From: Haemophilus sp. C1
GTDB lineage: Bacteria; Pseudomonadota; Gammaproteobacteria; Enterobacterales; Pasteurellaceae
Length of the DNA stretch: 64,000 bases
Direction of reading: 5' to 3'
NCBI RefSeq assembly: GCF_001276515.1
Contig: NZ_LDVZ01000005.1
Location: 1 to 64,000, forward strand
Shown here: piece after piece, positions 31,909 to 40,095 of the stretch
Position numbering within the stretch: position 1 is the stretch's first letter
How the letters are laid out: every line of letters starts with the position of its first letter
Made by a program: the position numbers and the translations under genes
Notes under the pieces: generated by a model
Told to the model about the DNA's origin: nothing
Seen by the model: only the letters and a program-made list of their open reading frames with translations
Database searches by the model: none

Positions 31909-33262
31909 TGATTTCTCCATTTAACAATCTAGGTAACAACAAATCTCTGGTTGTTTCTAAGCTAATAATTTGATTTCTATTTGAAATTATTTTTAACAAT
32001 GAGTTATCAAATAACTCAGTGAATTTTTCTAATAGAAAATTATCAGAAATAACCATCAGATAATTATTTACTCTGTTTTTATCTGTGTGCGGTATAGTTG
32101 TTCCTGTTGTATTAGCTTGAATATCAGCTTCCTTATGTTTAAGGAATTGATAAATAACAGCCCAAAGTTTGTTATTATCAAGGTTGATTTTGGCTAATGT
32201 TGATCCAATTACGCCATTATGACCAATAGCAATTCTTCCTGAATTGCTACCATCCATTAACATAATAATATTATGATATTCAATAGTTACAAGTTTATTA
32301 CTTTCACAAAATTCATTGTATTTACCTTCTAACGATGAAGTAAGAATATGTGGCAACATATTTTCTTCTTGTTTTGGTGATACAGATTTTGGTTTTTTAC
32401 CTTTCACAAAAGATATTAAATCTCCTAAGGGCTTAACCTCCCACCCCTTCGGCACATCAACCCCATCAACCTCCACCATCTCACACGGAAACGCTTTGGC
32501 GGTTTCGGCTAGTTCGGCGTAGCGGTCAGGCTGTGTTTGTGAAAGTGCGGTCAGTTCTTCGAGTGTTTTTCCGCTGATTGCCTGCATGGCTGCAAGTTCT
32601 GCTTGTTCAAGACTCATGCCGTCTGAAAGGGCTTGAACTTTGGCACGCACGGGCTCGAAATCAACAAACCAGCTTTTAAATAGGGCTTGGACGATTTGTT
32701 CCAAGGTTTGGTTAATTTGGGTGTTGAGTTGGATTTTTTTATGAAAAAATCTAGATGTATCGCTAATAAACTCTAAATTGTCTTTATCAGGAAGTGGAAT
32801 AATTGCATCTTCAATTTCTTTTGGATTAAAAGCTGGATAAGCTCCACCATCAGCAATTTTTACCAAATATTCGGTAAATAAGTCTGATGTTATAAGTGAG
32901 TATAAATACCAAGCTAGTTTTGAATTATTAGAGCTAATTACACAAAAACCTGTTGAGGCAATTAGATTTTCTTGAGCTTCTTCTATAAAAGAAAACTGCT
33001 TTAGATTTGGGCGAACAGTAGAAATAATAAAATCATTATTTCGTAGAATTCTTTTAGCTCTTGAAGGAATTTCATCTTTCTTCAGTAATTTTGGAGTGTC
33101 AAATGCACCGGTTGATACAGATGAAATATCAATATATCTAATAAAATCAGGTTGAGATTTCTTCGTTAGCGATTTTTCATTTACTTTTGCTATATCACCC
33201 AAACGGACTAATTTCCAATTTTCAGGAAGTTTGAATGCTGTTTCTCTAATATCAAATGCCAT
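31901..33262 (-). CDS. hsdS: type I restriction-modification specificity subunit HsdS
   Basis: 453 residues with two target-recognition domains, about residues 10-180 and 275-445. Each begins PENWKLVRLGDIAKV or PKGWEVKPLGDLISF and is followed by helical spacers. The central conserved region contains LNTQINQTLEQIVQALFKSWFVDFEPVRAK and the C-terminal ETTRDLLLPRLLNGEI. The ATG overlaps the end of the displaced hsdM fragment (GGCATTTGA), the normal hsdM-hsdS junction. The reading frame is intact, but it is now about 11 kb from the hsdM promoter. Confidence 0.93.
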   Translation of the reverse strand: MAFDIRETAFKLPENWKLVRLGDIAKVNEKSLTKKSQPDFIRYIDISSVSTGAFDTPKLLKKDEIPSRAKRILRNNDFIISTVRPNLKQFSFIEEAQENLIASTGFCVISSNNSKLAWYLYSLITSDLFTEYLVKIADGGAYPAFNPKEIEDAIIPLPDKDNLEFISDTSRFFHKKIQLNTQINQTLEQIVQALFKSWFVDFEPVRAKVQALSDGMSLEQAELAAMQAISGKTLEELTALSQTQPDRYAELAETAKAFPCEMVEVDGVDVPKGWEVKPLGDLISFVKGKKPKSVSPKQEENMLPHILTSSLEGKYNEFCESNKLVTIEYHNIIMLMDGSNSGRIAIGHNGVIGSTLAKINLDNNKLWAVIYQFLKHKEADIQANTTGTTIPHTDKNRVNNYLMVISDNFLLEKFTELFDNSLLKIISNRNQIISLETTRDLLLPRLLNGEINV

Positions 33263-33420
33263 ACCCCAATCCCCCTAAATTCTTCTTAATCTCCGCTTCC
33301 AATTCCGCACTTTTCGCAAATTGTTCCTTCAAAAGAGCGGTCAGATTTTGCATTTTTTCTGCAAATGGTACGCCGTCGTCTTCTTGTTCTGCGGTGCCGA
33401 CGTAGCGCCCTGGTGGTGAG
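33252..33420 (-). pseudogene. hsdM: 3' end of hsdM, cut off by the integrated element
   Basis: In frame on the minus strand this reads PPGRYVGTAEQEDDGVPF, then EKMQNLTALLKEQFAKSAEL, and ends LGYGI, overlapping the hsdS start. These are the last ~55 residues of HsdM (the conserved LTPGRYVG helix region). The matching upstream piece of hsdM stops at 44.25 kb with FFLTP. The two halves therefore flank the element. Confidence 0.88.
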
Positions 33421-33570
33421 AACGAACAACAATTTTTAACGCTTATGCCTTGATTTTACTGGGGTTTAGTCGTGATCGCTTATGTTTACTGGGATCTAAA
33501 CAGGGATCAAAGATAGGGTGCAATGTAAATTAATTTGTGATTAATAACAAGTAATATCATTAAATATAGA

Positions 33571-33861
33571 TTAATTTAATCTATCCCGTGCAGCGGTGTA
33601 AACTTCAGCGCGTTCACGCTTGCCAACGGCAAGAACATAAACGATAACTTTATCTTCAATAACTTCATAAACTAAACGATAACCTACCGAGCGAAGTTTT
33701 ATTTTATAAAACACACCAGAAAAGCCAGAAAGCCGATCTGCGGGCACGTGTGGATTTTCTAAGCGTTCTAATAACTTTTTCTTAAATTGGTTTTTTATGG
33801 TATCGCCAAGTTTATCCCATTCTTTCTTTGCCTTTGGGCTAAATGTCAGTTTATAAGTCAT
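33571..33861 (-). CDS. RelE/ParE-family toxin
   Basis: 96 residues from MTYKLTFSPKAKKEW; the ATG overlaps the antitoxin stop by 11 bp. RelE fold: LTFSPKAKKEWDKLG, then NPHVPADRLSGFSGVFYKIKLRSVGYRLVYEV, then VIVYVLAVGKRERAEVY. The Arg and Tyr residues expected of a ribosome-dependent mRNA interferase are present. It forms a two-gene operon with the upstream antitoxin. Located at the left end of the element, it may stabilise it. Confidence 0.87.
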   Translation of the reverse strand: MTYKLTFSPKAKKEWDKLGDTIKNQFKKKLLERLENPHVPADRLSGFSGVFYKIKLRSVGYRLVYEVIEDKVIVYVLAVGKRERAEVYTAARDRLN

Positions 33862-34105
33862 TAATATCAACCTCAATAAAACCGCCCTCAGCTTTTCGCT
33901 CTTCTGCAATGCGTACTAGTTCTGCATCTTCGATTAACTCTTGCATATAAGCGAACATTTCAGGCGTAAGACAATAAAAGGCTGGTTGGTTACGATTTAA
34001 TATCGCAATCACGCCATTTTCACTTTCTCGCATTACGCCCATAGGGTTTCGTTTTAGATCGGTAATGCTTGCAGCCTGCTCTGTTAGTATTTGATGAATA
34101 GCCAT
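33851..34105 (-). CDS. Phd/RelB-type antitoxin
   Basis: 84 residues from MAIHQILTEQAASITDL, preceded by AGAGGA; the longer ORF start at 34147 lacks a ribosome site. The N-terminal Phd/YefM-like DNA-binding segment reads ASITDLKRNPMGVMRESENGVIAILNRNQPAFYCLTPE. An acidic toxin-binding tail follows (GGFIEVDINDL). It is expected to neutralise the RelE-like toxin and repress the operon. Confidence 0.85.
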   Translation of the reverse strand: MAIHQILTEQAASITDLKRNPMGVMRESENGVIAILNRNQPAFYCLTPEMFAYMQELIEDAELVRIAEERKAEGGFIEVDINDL

Positions 34106-34149
34106 AAATATCCTCTTTTTGTTGTTAGTTCTTCTGAATCGTAACACTT

Positions 34150-34575
34150 TAAAAGAGTTTTTAAAAGATTTCTAGAATGCCTTTATTGATGGGTATTGGT
34201 TTCTTAAATTATTTTTTTCTGTTGGTGCGTTTTTTTTACAGGAATTACAGGAATTACAGGAATTACAGGAATTTTTTAATTTTTATGAAAAAAATCTTTA
34301 TTTATTAATAGGTTGAATGTTTGAAAAAATTCCTGTGATTATTTTTTAAACAGGGGTTTTTTAGGAATTTTACAGGAATTTTTAAAGGCTGTTTTTTGTA
34401 CAATAGGACAAAAAGAGCAAAAATAGGAATTTTTACCCAGTGAATAGGAATTTTTAGATAGGTAATAGGAAATTTTTATTATTGTAACTTATTGATTTAT
34501 AAAGATATGTAATATTTTATTCCTGTAATTCCTATAAAAATCCTATCTTTTGGCAGAAAAATTCTTTTAAAACAT
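34150..34575. other. repeat-rich noncoding region, candidate replication origin of the element
   Basis: No gene is visible. Four perfect 9-bp units ACAGGAATT stand in tandem at 34238-34273. Related AGGAATTTT units recur at about 34370, 34381, 34424, 34445 and 34466, and an inverted copy (TTCCTGTAATTCC) is near 34520. The whole stretch is extremely AT-rich. It lies directly downstream of the DUF927 helicase gene, like iteron origins beside the primase/helicase of P4 and PICI elements. Function is inferred. Confidence 0.6.
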
Positions 34576-34580
34576 AAAAA

Positions 34581-34605
34581 AAAGCAAGGTGGCGAACCTT
34601 GCTTT
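34581..34605 (-). terminator. terminator of the helicase operon
   Basis: AAAGCAAGGT pairs with ACCTTGCTTT and is followed on the minus strand by a long T tract. Confidence 0.85.
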
Positions 34606-34610
34606 AATTT

Positions 34611-36818
34611 TTATTCGGTTTTTTCTGAATCACTTTCATCATCTGAAAATGGCATCACTTTATAAGCCCTTACCGTTTTGCCTATATACTTTTTCGATAT
34701 TTTGAAAATGTATTCATTATAGCCATTCTCGGGCTTTTTCGGTTTTTTTAATAACCCTGATGAAAAAAGTATGCTATGCGCCATATTTTTAGGGAATTCC
34801 TCAATAATTTCATCAAAAATTTTAGGATAAATGAAATAATGCTCTTCTTCCTTTTTCGCTTCATTGGCCAACACTCTAACACCTGATACTTTAATCGGTG
34901 TTCTTGCATTAGGATCCGCTGGGTATTCAATGAAACTTGCTTCATTGACTAATAGCCAATCGGTCAAAATTCTGATTAAACTTGTTTCCTCTCGGCTATT
35001 TTCGCCAAACTCTTCTTTCCAGTTGAGAAAGTTTTTTAAAATGGCTTGTGCGCTTTCTTCTTCCGTCCATTGGGTTAAGTCTTTGGCTAAATAAAGTGCG
35101 GTTTCTAGCACGGCGAAACGGTCGCCCGCTACACGTTGCACTTATCCGCTCATATTATTAGATAAATCTAGCCATTTTTGGCGAATTATCTTATAGGTGC
35201 TTTTCACTGCATCCGCATTGTTAGAAAGAAAGGCTATCCATTCGCGCCCAATTACGCCAAAACATTCTTGCACTTTTTCGTTTAAATGGTCGGCGTGCGC
35301 CTTGTTATTAGGAAAATGGTGTAAATGGTTCGCTTCTTCGAGTGGTACATTTAAAAGCCGTACTAATTGTCCTGCGTGCACTTTTGCGCCCTGCAGTCTT
35401 AGCTGGGTTTCTAAATCTTTTTCCCCTGTCGAAAGTGCGGAGACTTTCCTGCGTTTTATTTGTCGGTTTCCGCCCTCTTTTTCGCCTCTGATTTTGTCTG
35501 TTTCATTAAACAAATCATAGGCGATAGTCTCTAGGTTCTTTCCGTCCTTGGCTTGTCCGATTTCGTCTAGAGTAATAAAGCCGTCATTGCGTGCAGCCGC
35601 TTCATTTTTTACGCCTGTTGCGGTGGTGCTCCAGCTTAATTTTATTTTTTCGGGGTTGCCGTAAATACTGTTGGCAATATTTAGGGTTGTGCTTTTTCCC
35701 TTTGAACTTTCCGCGAATAAATGCACGCCAAAAGATTCCCGCCCTAAAAGTGAAAGCATAGGTGCAGCTAACGCAACCGCTACGCCAATCATCATTGAGG
35801 CGTTACCACGTACATTTTGCGCAATTTCCCTTTGCCAATCTGCAAGTGTGCCGCTTGTCGTATAGCCCAGGCTTGAACTGCTTCGGTCGGTAAAATAAAT
35901 TGGTTTAAGCGGCGTACCAATAATTTCCCCATTCGGTAATAAATACGCCCCATTTAGCCAACCTGTCACGTTAGTGATAGTCCACTGTGTGAAATGGTCG
36001 CCGTTAAAGTGAAAATGCTCGGTAAGGCGTTGTGTTAAGCCTGAACCTTGTGTCATTTTCAAGCCTTGCGCTTTTAGCATCTTCCAGCCTGAATCCGTGC
36101 CGAAATCTTCACGGGCGATAGCAACGGTGCGCGGCTTATTTTCATCTCGGTTTTGCCATTGGAAAAGATAGTAGTATTCCCCACCTTGCGTTTTCCCCTC
36201 GCCAACTAGTGCTAAATCATCACAAATCCACGTTTTTTCTTCGTATTGCACCTCTCCCGTTTTTTTATTAATTATCGGCTTAATTTGATGTAAACCTTTA
36301 ATCTTGCCATTTTCTCGATACTCTACATAAGGCTCACGTTTTGGTGCTTCTGGCTTATCCATATATTCCACGCGCATTTCTGCTAAATTGCGCGATTCTG
36401 CACTATTGCGTAAATCTTCTAAACGGTGGCTTAATTCTTCCAAATTATCGCCGAGGCTATCCGCAAAAAAGACTTTTTTAGCCTTGCTGTGCGTTGCTAG
36501 TGCTAATAAAAGGGCGTTTTCTTGGTCGCTTGTCACTTCGCCAAAACGGTAAAACGTCACGGCGTGCACATCATCTTTTAAAATCTGATAATCGCCAGCA
36601 TTTGCCAGTTTCTCCGCATCTAAAATTATCGGCTTATAATCACGCTCAAGCCCTAATTTATCGCGCAATAAACCCCATTCAAGGCCATTGCCTTTATCTT
36701 TACCAAATCCCCAAGCATTCCAGGCTTTATTGCCAATTAATGCGTGAATATGCTCAAAGGCTACGCGCCCTTGTTCATCAAAGTGCAGTGCTTTTGGTGG
36801 GTGTTTTTTATAACTCAT
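34611..36818 (-). pseudogene. DUF927-type replication helicase/primase protein with an in-frame TAA
   Basis: One frame of about 735 codons, split by TAA at 35142-35144 between NNMSG and VQRVAGDRF. Related DUF927 proteins have Gln there, and CAA to TAA is a one-base change. Residues 1-150 hold a Toprim-like region (KPIILDAEKLANAGDYQILKDD). The middle has Walker A (SSKGKSTTLN) and Walker B (FITLDEIGQAKDG). The downstream part, RVAGDRFAVLETALYLAKDLTQW, is the usual DUF927 C-terminus. A GTG immediately after the stop could restart translation and give a 176-residue product. It likely opens the satellite's origin. Start MSYKKHPPKALHF is preceded by GGGGAAAAG. Confidence 0.78.
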
Positions 36819-36826
36819 CTTTTCCC

Positions 36827-37105
36827 CTATGCCTTATTCCGATTCTTAAAAAACTCGATAACATCGCCCGCGCGGTATTTTTTCGGCGAACGTGGGCGTG
36901 AATCGCCTAACGTTGTGGGAAAATCAGGCAATTTAATTAAGGTTTGAATCACATAACCATAAGATACTTTTGCATAAGCGGCTATATCGTGTGGCGTCCA
37001 TATCTGATCTTCTTGCGCATATTGATTTTCTATTGCTTGCACACGGGCTTTCAGGCTCTCCAATTCATTTAATAAAAATTCGGTGGTTTTTGTTTGCTTT
37101 TCCAT
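36827..37105 (-). CDS. small HTH-type element protein
   Basis: 92 residues. An N-terminal coiled coil (TEFLLNELESLKARVQAIENQYA) is followed by a helix-turn-helix-like segment IWTPHDIAAYAKVSYGYVIQTLIKLPDFP and an AlpA-like tail KYRAGDVIEFFKNRNK. It sits just upstream of the helicase gene on the same strand with about 8 bp between. Probably a DNA-binding replication or excision accessory. No closer assignment. Confidence 0.65.
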   Translation of the reverse strand: MEKQTKTTEFLLNELESLKARVQAIENQYAQEDQIWTPHDIAAYAKVSYGYVIQTLIKLPDFPTTLGDSRPRSPKKYRAGDVIEFFKNRNKA

Positions 37106-37113
37106 ATTTCCCC

Positions 37114-37299
37114 CTAGCGTTGTTTCCGTCTTGCTTGTTTTTGATGGGTGCGGTGCTTTTTCTTGCGCTTTTGTGCTTTCGTTTTAATACATTCCGCTTG
37201 CTGTACTAATCGCTCGGCTTTTTGCCACATTGCTTTAGCCTCATCATTGAAAAACTCTATGATCGTGCCGTCTGGTAAGATAATTTTATGCGTTATCAT
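37114..37299 (-). CDS. small basic hypothetical protein
   Basis: 61 residues. It starts MITHKIILPDGTIIEFFNDEAKAMW and ends in a strongly basic tail (KAQKRKKKHRTHQKQARRKQR), which could bind nucleic acid. It overlaps the preceding gene by 14 bp and lies 8 bp before the next, so it fits an operon. No family recognised. Confidence 0.5.
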   Translation of the reverse strand: MITHKIILPDGTIIEFFNDEAKAMWQKAERLVQQAECIKTKAQKRKKKHRTHQKQARRKQR

Positions 37300-37543
37300 T
37301 TTTTGCCTCCCGAGAATGGGAAAATGTAGGGCGTGATTTGGGGAAACACTGATCTAACTTCTCTTGAATTAGCTCAATCTGTAAATGTTGAAAGTGCGCA
37401 ATATCTAGCATAAAGCCCTTTAATTCGCTCTCATCTTTCAAATAAAAAGTTGTGCCAACCATTTCTAAACAGGTGTTCAACGTATCAAATCGGGTCATTT
37501 CGCTTTGAATTTCATCAATTAAATGAAGGGAAAGATTACGCAT
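37286..37543 (-). CDS. hypothetical element protein
   Basis: 85 residues, mainly helical (SLHLIDEIQSEMTRFDTLNTCLEMVG; DIAHFQHLQIELIQEKLDQCF). It overlaps the Ash-like gene upstream by 8 bp and the basic protein downstream by 14 bp, which supports it being translated. No function recognised. Confidence 0.55.
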   Translation of the reverse strand: MRNLSLHLIDEIQSEMTRFDTLNTCLEMVGTTFYLKDESELKGFMLDIAHFQHLQIELIQEKLDQCFPKSRPTFSHSREAKNDNA

Positions 37544-38129
37544 AAATCCCCCCTTTCATCGCTAAAGTGCGGTTAAATTTCGGGTTGATTTTTGCAACGG
37601 TGACGAGGTGGCGAAAATCAGCGTTAAGGCTTAATCTTGCGCTTTCTTCGGTGTTGGCGTGAATAGTTTGAATGCACAAATTAAAGTGCGGGTGTGTGCG
37701 ATTAACGCATAGAAATTTGTAGATCATTTCTGCGGTGTCCTGTAAATAATTTTTAGGAACTACCGCTAGACTTGTCACGGTCGGGCGGTAGCACGTAACG
37801 GGGTGACAAACTGCCTTTACAGGAAAACAGCCAACCGCTAAGGGTTGCCCATTACGCGCTACCATTGAGAATAGTCTATCAAAAGATAGATTATTTTGGA
37901 TAGGTGCGTAAACGCTACGAACAAAAAAAGCACGGTTAAATGGCGTGCTATCGTTCGCCTGTAAAATGTTCAGCTTGTCACGGCTGACTCTCGATTTTGC
38001 GAGAGCGGAATTAATATAGTTTAATCTCGTTTTATCTGTCAAGCCATTTTGTAAAAATGGTTTATTTTTACGTGTAAAAAGGTTGCACGCTACCGCATTA
38101 AACGGTAGATTGTCGTTTAAATAGTTCAT
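37536..38129 (-). CDS. Ash/Icd-like phage protein
   Basis: 197 residues. The segment SMVARNGQPLAVGCFPVKAVCHPVTCYRPTVTSLAVVPK, then YLQDTAEMIYKFLCVNRTHPHFNLCIQTIHANTEESARLSLNADFRHL, is the kind seen in phage and satellite 'Ash' or 'host cell division inhibitor Icd-like' proteins. The upstream half (NDNLPFNAVACNLFTRKN) is lower complexity, and the true start is uncertain. An inhibitory role is only suggested by naming in relatives. Confidence 0.6.
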   Translation of the reverse strand: MNYLNDNLPFNAVACNLFTRKNKPFLQNGLTDKTRLNYINSALAKSRVSRDKLNILQANDSTPFNRAFFVRSVYAPIQNNLSFDRLFSMVARNGQPLAVGCFPVKAVCHPVTCYRPTVTSLAVVPKNYLQDTAEMIYKFLCVNRTHPHFNLCIQTIHANTEESARLSLNADFRHLVTVAKINPKFNRTLAMKGGIYA

Positions 38130-38188
38130 TGAATTATTCGCTTTAAATTGTCGTTATAGGGAACGGGCTTATCTTTCGAGGTAAGCCC

Positions 38189-38419
38189 TTATTTTTTGCT
38201 TTCTAGTTTGGGTGGGTGGTCTTGCGCCCATTGGTGTGGCTGTGCAATTGGCTGGAATCGTGCAAATTGCCCTTGTTCAAATCCTGCTTTATAAACGCCT
38301 TTCAATTCGCATTTGTCGCAATAAACATAAGCTATCGTTACCGTTGCGCACGGTCGCACAGAAGAGCGAATTTGTAACGCTTTACCACATTCAGGGCAAT
38401 TAAGCCGTAAGCCCGCCAT
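38189..38419 (-). CDS. Ogr/Delta-like zinc-finger protein
   Basis: 76 residues. It begins MAGLRLNCPECGKALQIRSS and has a second Cys pair in VYCDKCELKGVY. The Cys2-Cys2 spacing with an intervening RPCATVTIAY strand follows P2 Ogr / P4 Delta, which bind upstream of P2-type late promoters. It overlaps the AlpA-like gene by 20 bp. If functional, it could activate helper late genes. Confidence 0.68.
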   Translation of the reverse strand: MAGLRLNCPECGKALQIRSSVRPCATVTIAYVYCDKCELKGVYKAGFEQGQFARFQPIAQPHQWAQDHPPKLESKK

Positions 38420-38615
38420 GCTGCGCCTCTTGTTTGCGGTTTGGGTTTTGTTTATCTAACCAGGCTTGTACATCTTCACGCGCCCATCGGTTGGTTCTGT
38501 CGTATTTTAACGGTTTCGGAAAATCGTCACGCTTCATCATGTAATAAATCTTTGTGCGCTTGGCAATGCCCATTTCTTCAAGCTCTTGAATCGTCAATAA
38601 GGTTTTTAATGTCAT
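38400..38615 (-). CDS. AlpA-family DNA-binding protein
   Basis: 71 residues. MerR/AlpA-like helix-turn-helix: LLTIQELEEMGIAKRTKIYYMMKRDDFPKPLKYDRTNRWAREDVQAWLDKQ. The FPKPLKYDRTNRWAREDVQAWL part is the classic AlpA pattern. Likely an excisionase or operon activator for this gene block. It begins after AAAGGAAAG. Confidence 0.82.
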   Translation of the reverse strand: MTLKTLLTIQELEEMGIAKRTKIYYMMKRDDFPKPLKYDRTNRWAREDVQAWLDKQNPNRKQEAQHGGLTA

Positions 38616-38653
38616 ATTCTTTCCTTTTATTTAAGTGCGGAATTGACCGCACT

Positions 38654-38881
38654 TTATTTAATCAGGGTTTTGCCTACATCATCTTTTTCTATATATTCCA
38701 TCAGAATAAAATAGAACGTTCTTTTTTCATTATGGTTGAGTTCGTCATATCTCGGTAAAATTGAGCTATGTAACGGAATTTTCTCTTGTAAAAGTTCACG
38801 CGCAATTTCATTAATAAAACGGCGTTGCGTTGAAATTGGCAAGCGGGATAATTCGGTCATTACAGATAAGGCTTTATTCAT
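38654..38881 (-). CDS. hypothetical protein downstream of capsid gene
   Basis: 75 residues from MNKALSVMTELSRLPIS; the ATG overlaps the capsid stop (ATGAATAA), suggesting coupled translation. The sequence is helical and charged (RRFINEIARELLQEKI, DELNHNEKRTFYFILMEYIEK). No family recognised. Coupling to the capsid gene makes a structural or assembly role conceivable, but nothing shows it. Confidence 0.55.
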   Translation of the reverse strand: MNKALSVMTELSRLPISTQRRFINEIARELLQEKIPLHSSILPRYDELNHNEKRTFYFILMEYIEKDDVGKTLIK

Positions 38882-39872
38882 TTTCAAATACCACGTTTTT
38901 GTGCTCGATTGCCGCCATTAAATTAAGGTTTTCTACAACATAGCACTCTTGGCGATAGTAGGCGTTAATATAGTCACCTGTGTTTTCTTCGTTATAAATA
39001 GAGCGGTGACAGCTTGTTTTTTGTGTGTAAATACTTAAATTTTTAAGCGTGGTAACCACGGCGCATTTTTTCGGGAATTGCGGCGGAATAATGCTAGGCA
39101 TACCGCCAAAATAATTTGATAAATAAAGATTATTCATGCCGTTATTTTCAGAATAAAGGTATGCCCCTTGAATGTTGGCATTGGCTTTAGAGGCTAATTC
39201 AGCCCCTACAAGAAATACAAGATCATTGCGTTCTTGATATTCTGCTGGCAATTTATTGCGCAATGCAGTCGCTAATTCATCTAAATTTTTGTAGTCGGCT
39301 TTTTCAGTAAATAAGACAATTTTGCCCGTACTTTTTCCGCCCGTAATGATATTCGCTGGGTTTTGTTCTTTCAGTTGTGCCAGCCAGCCTTTTGTAACAT
39401 CTGATAAATCTTCGGCTTGTGTGTTTACCGCTTGGCTTTCACCATGCCAGCCTATTTTTAGCATGTCTAAAATAAATTGGTTTTCTGTCAACCGGGTGAA
39501 AAGCTCTTCAAAGTTTTCTTGAGTGACTTCAAGCTCATCAATTAAACGCCAGTTAATTTGCACGCCGCTATCTATCTCGCAAGTTTTGTAAGTTTCGCCA
39601 TATTCCATAATAGAGCGATTTCGCCCCTCTTGTTTGCGTCCTGTTGTTGTGCCTTTTAGTGCACCAAGAAATTTTCCTCCCGCTGCATCTTTTACTGTGA
39701 TCCAGTTAATTGAATTTAAGAGATCAGAGCGTGCTTTAAAATCTTTCATTAGATTTTGCAGAGCTTTCTCATTTAGTGTAATGGATAGAACAACGTCATG
39801 CTGTTTGCTTAGTTGGTCTTGATATTTTGTCGCAAGTTGGCTTGCATATTGCTTTATTTGAGAATCTTTCAT
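38874..39872 (-). CDS. P2-family (GpN-like) phage major capsid protein
   Basis: 332 residues from MKDSQIKQYASQLATKYQ, with GAGGA 7 bp upstream. It resembles P2 GpN along most of its length. Matching blocks: LLNSINWITVKDAAGGKFLG near residue 45; QFILDMLKIGWHGESQA; VTKGWLAQLKEQNPANI; TEKADYKNLDELATAL; then DLVFLVGAELASKANANI; FGGMPSIIPPQFPKKCAVVTTLKNLSIYTQ; and YYRQECYVVENLNL. Length is near that of GpN (357). There is no scaffold/protease, portal, terminase or tail gene nearby, so this is an orphan capsid gene. It could form a satellite shell, poison or resize helper capsids, or be a relic. Confidence 0.85.
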   Translation of the reverse strand: MKDSQIKQYASQLATKYQDQLSKQHDVVLSITLNEKALQNLMKDFKARSDLLNSINWITVKDAAGGKFLGALKGTTTGRKQEGRNRSIMEYGETYKTCEIDSGVQINWRLIDELEVTQENFEELFTRLTENQFILDMLKIGWHGESQAVNTQAEDLSDVTKGWLAQLKEQNPANIITGGKSTGKIVLFTEKADYKNLDELATALRNKLPAEYQERNDLVFLVGAELASKANANIQGAYLYSENNGMNNLYLSNYFGGMPSIIPPQFPKKCAVVTTLKNLSIYTQKTSCHRSIYNEENTGDYINAYYRQECYVVENLNLMAAIEHKNVVFENE

Positions 39873-40073
39873 TTTGTTTTCCTCTTGAATAAGTAAGTGT
39901 GCATATGTACTGAGCAATCTCCATTAACGTTCACCTTTGTCTATGTTTGATTGCGGAAAGTATTGTAGGAAGTTGAAAAAATGATCTAGAGGAAATTGGG
40001 AAAATTTACTTTTTTTTAGAAAAATTTTGTCTTTTTTAGAAAAAATTAGACGGTTGAATAGGGTAAAAAATAA

Positions 40074-40092
40074 AAGCCCCAATTAGGGGCTT
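40074..40092 (-). terminator. terminator after the 40.1-41.1 kb gene
   Basis: AAGCCCC/GGGGCTT hairpin followed on the minus strand by TTTTATTTTTT. Confidence 0.8.
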
Positions 40093-40095
40093 GAT

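Noticed and set aside
32316-32522. Plus-strand ORF within hsdS
   Set aside because: Antisense shadow of the HsdS spacer; no family features.
34238-34273. CRISPR-like array
   Set aside because: The 9-bp units are contiguous with no spacers; an iteron or simple repeat is a better reading. No cas genes occur in the window.
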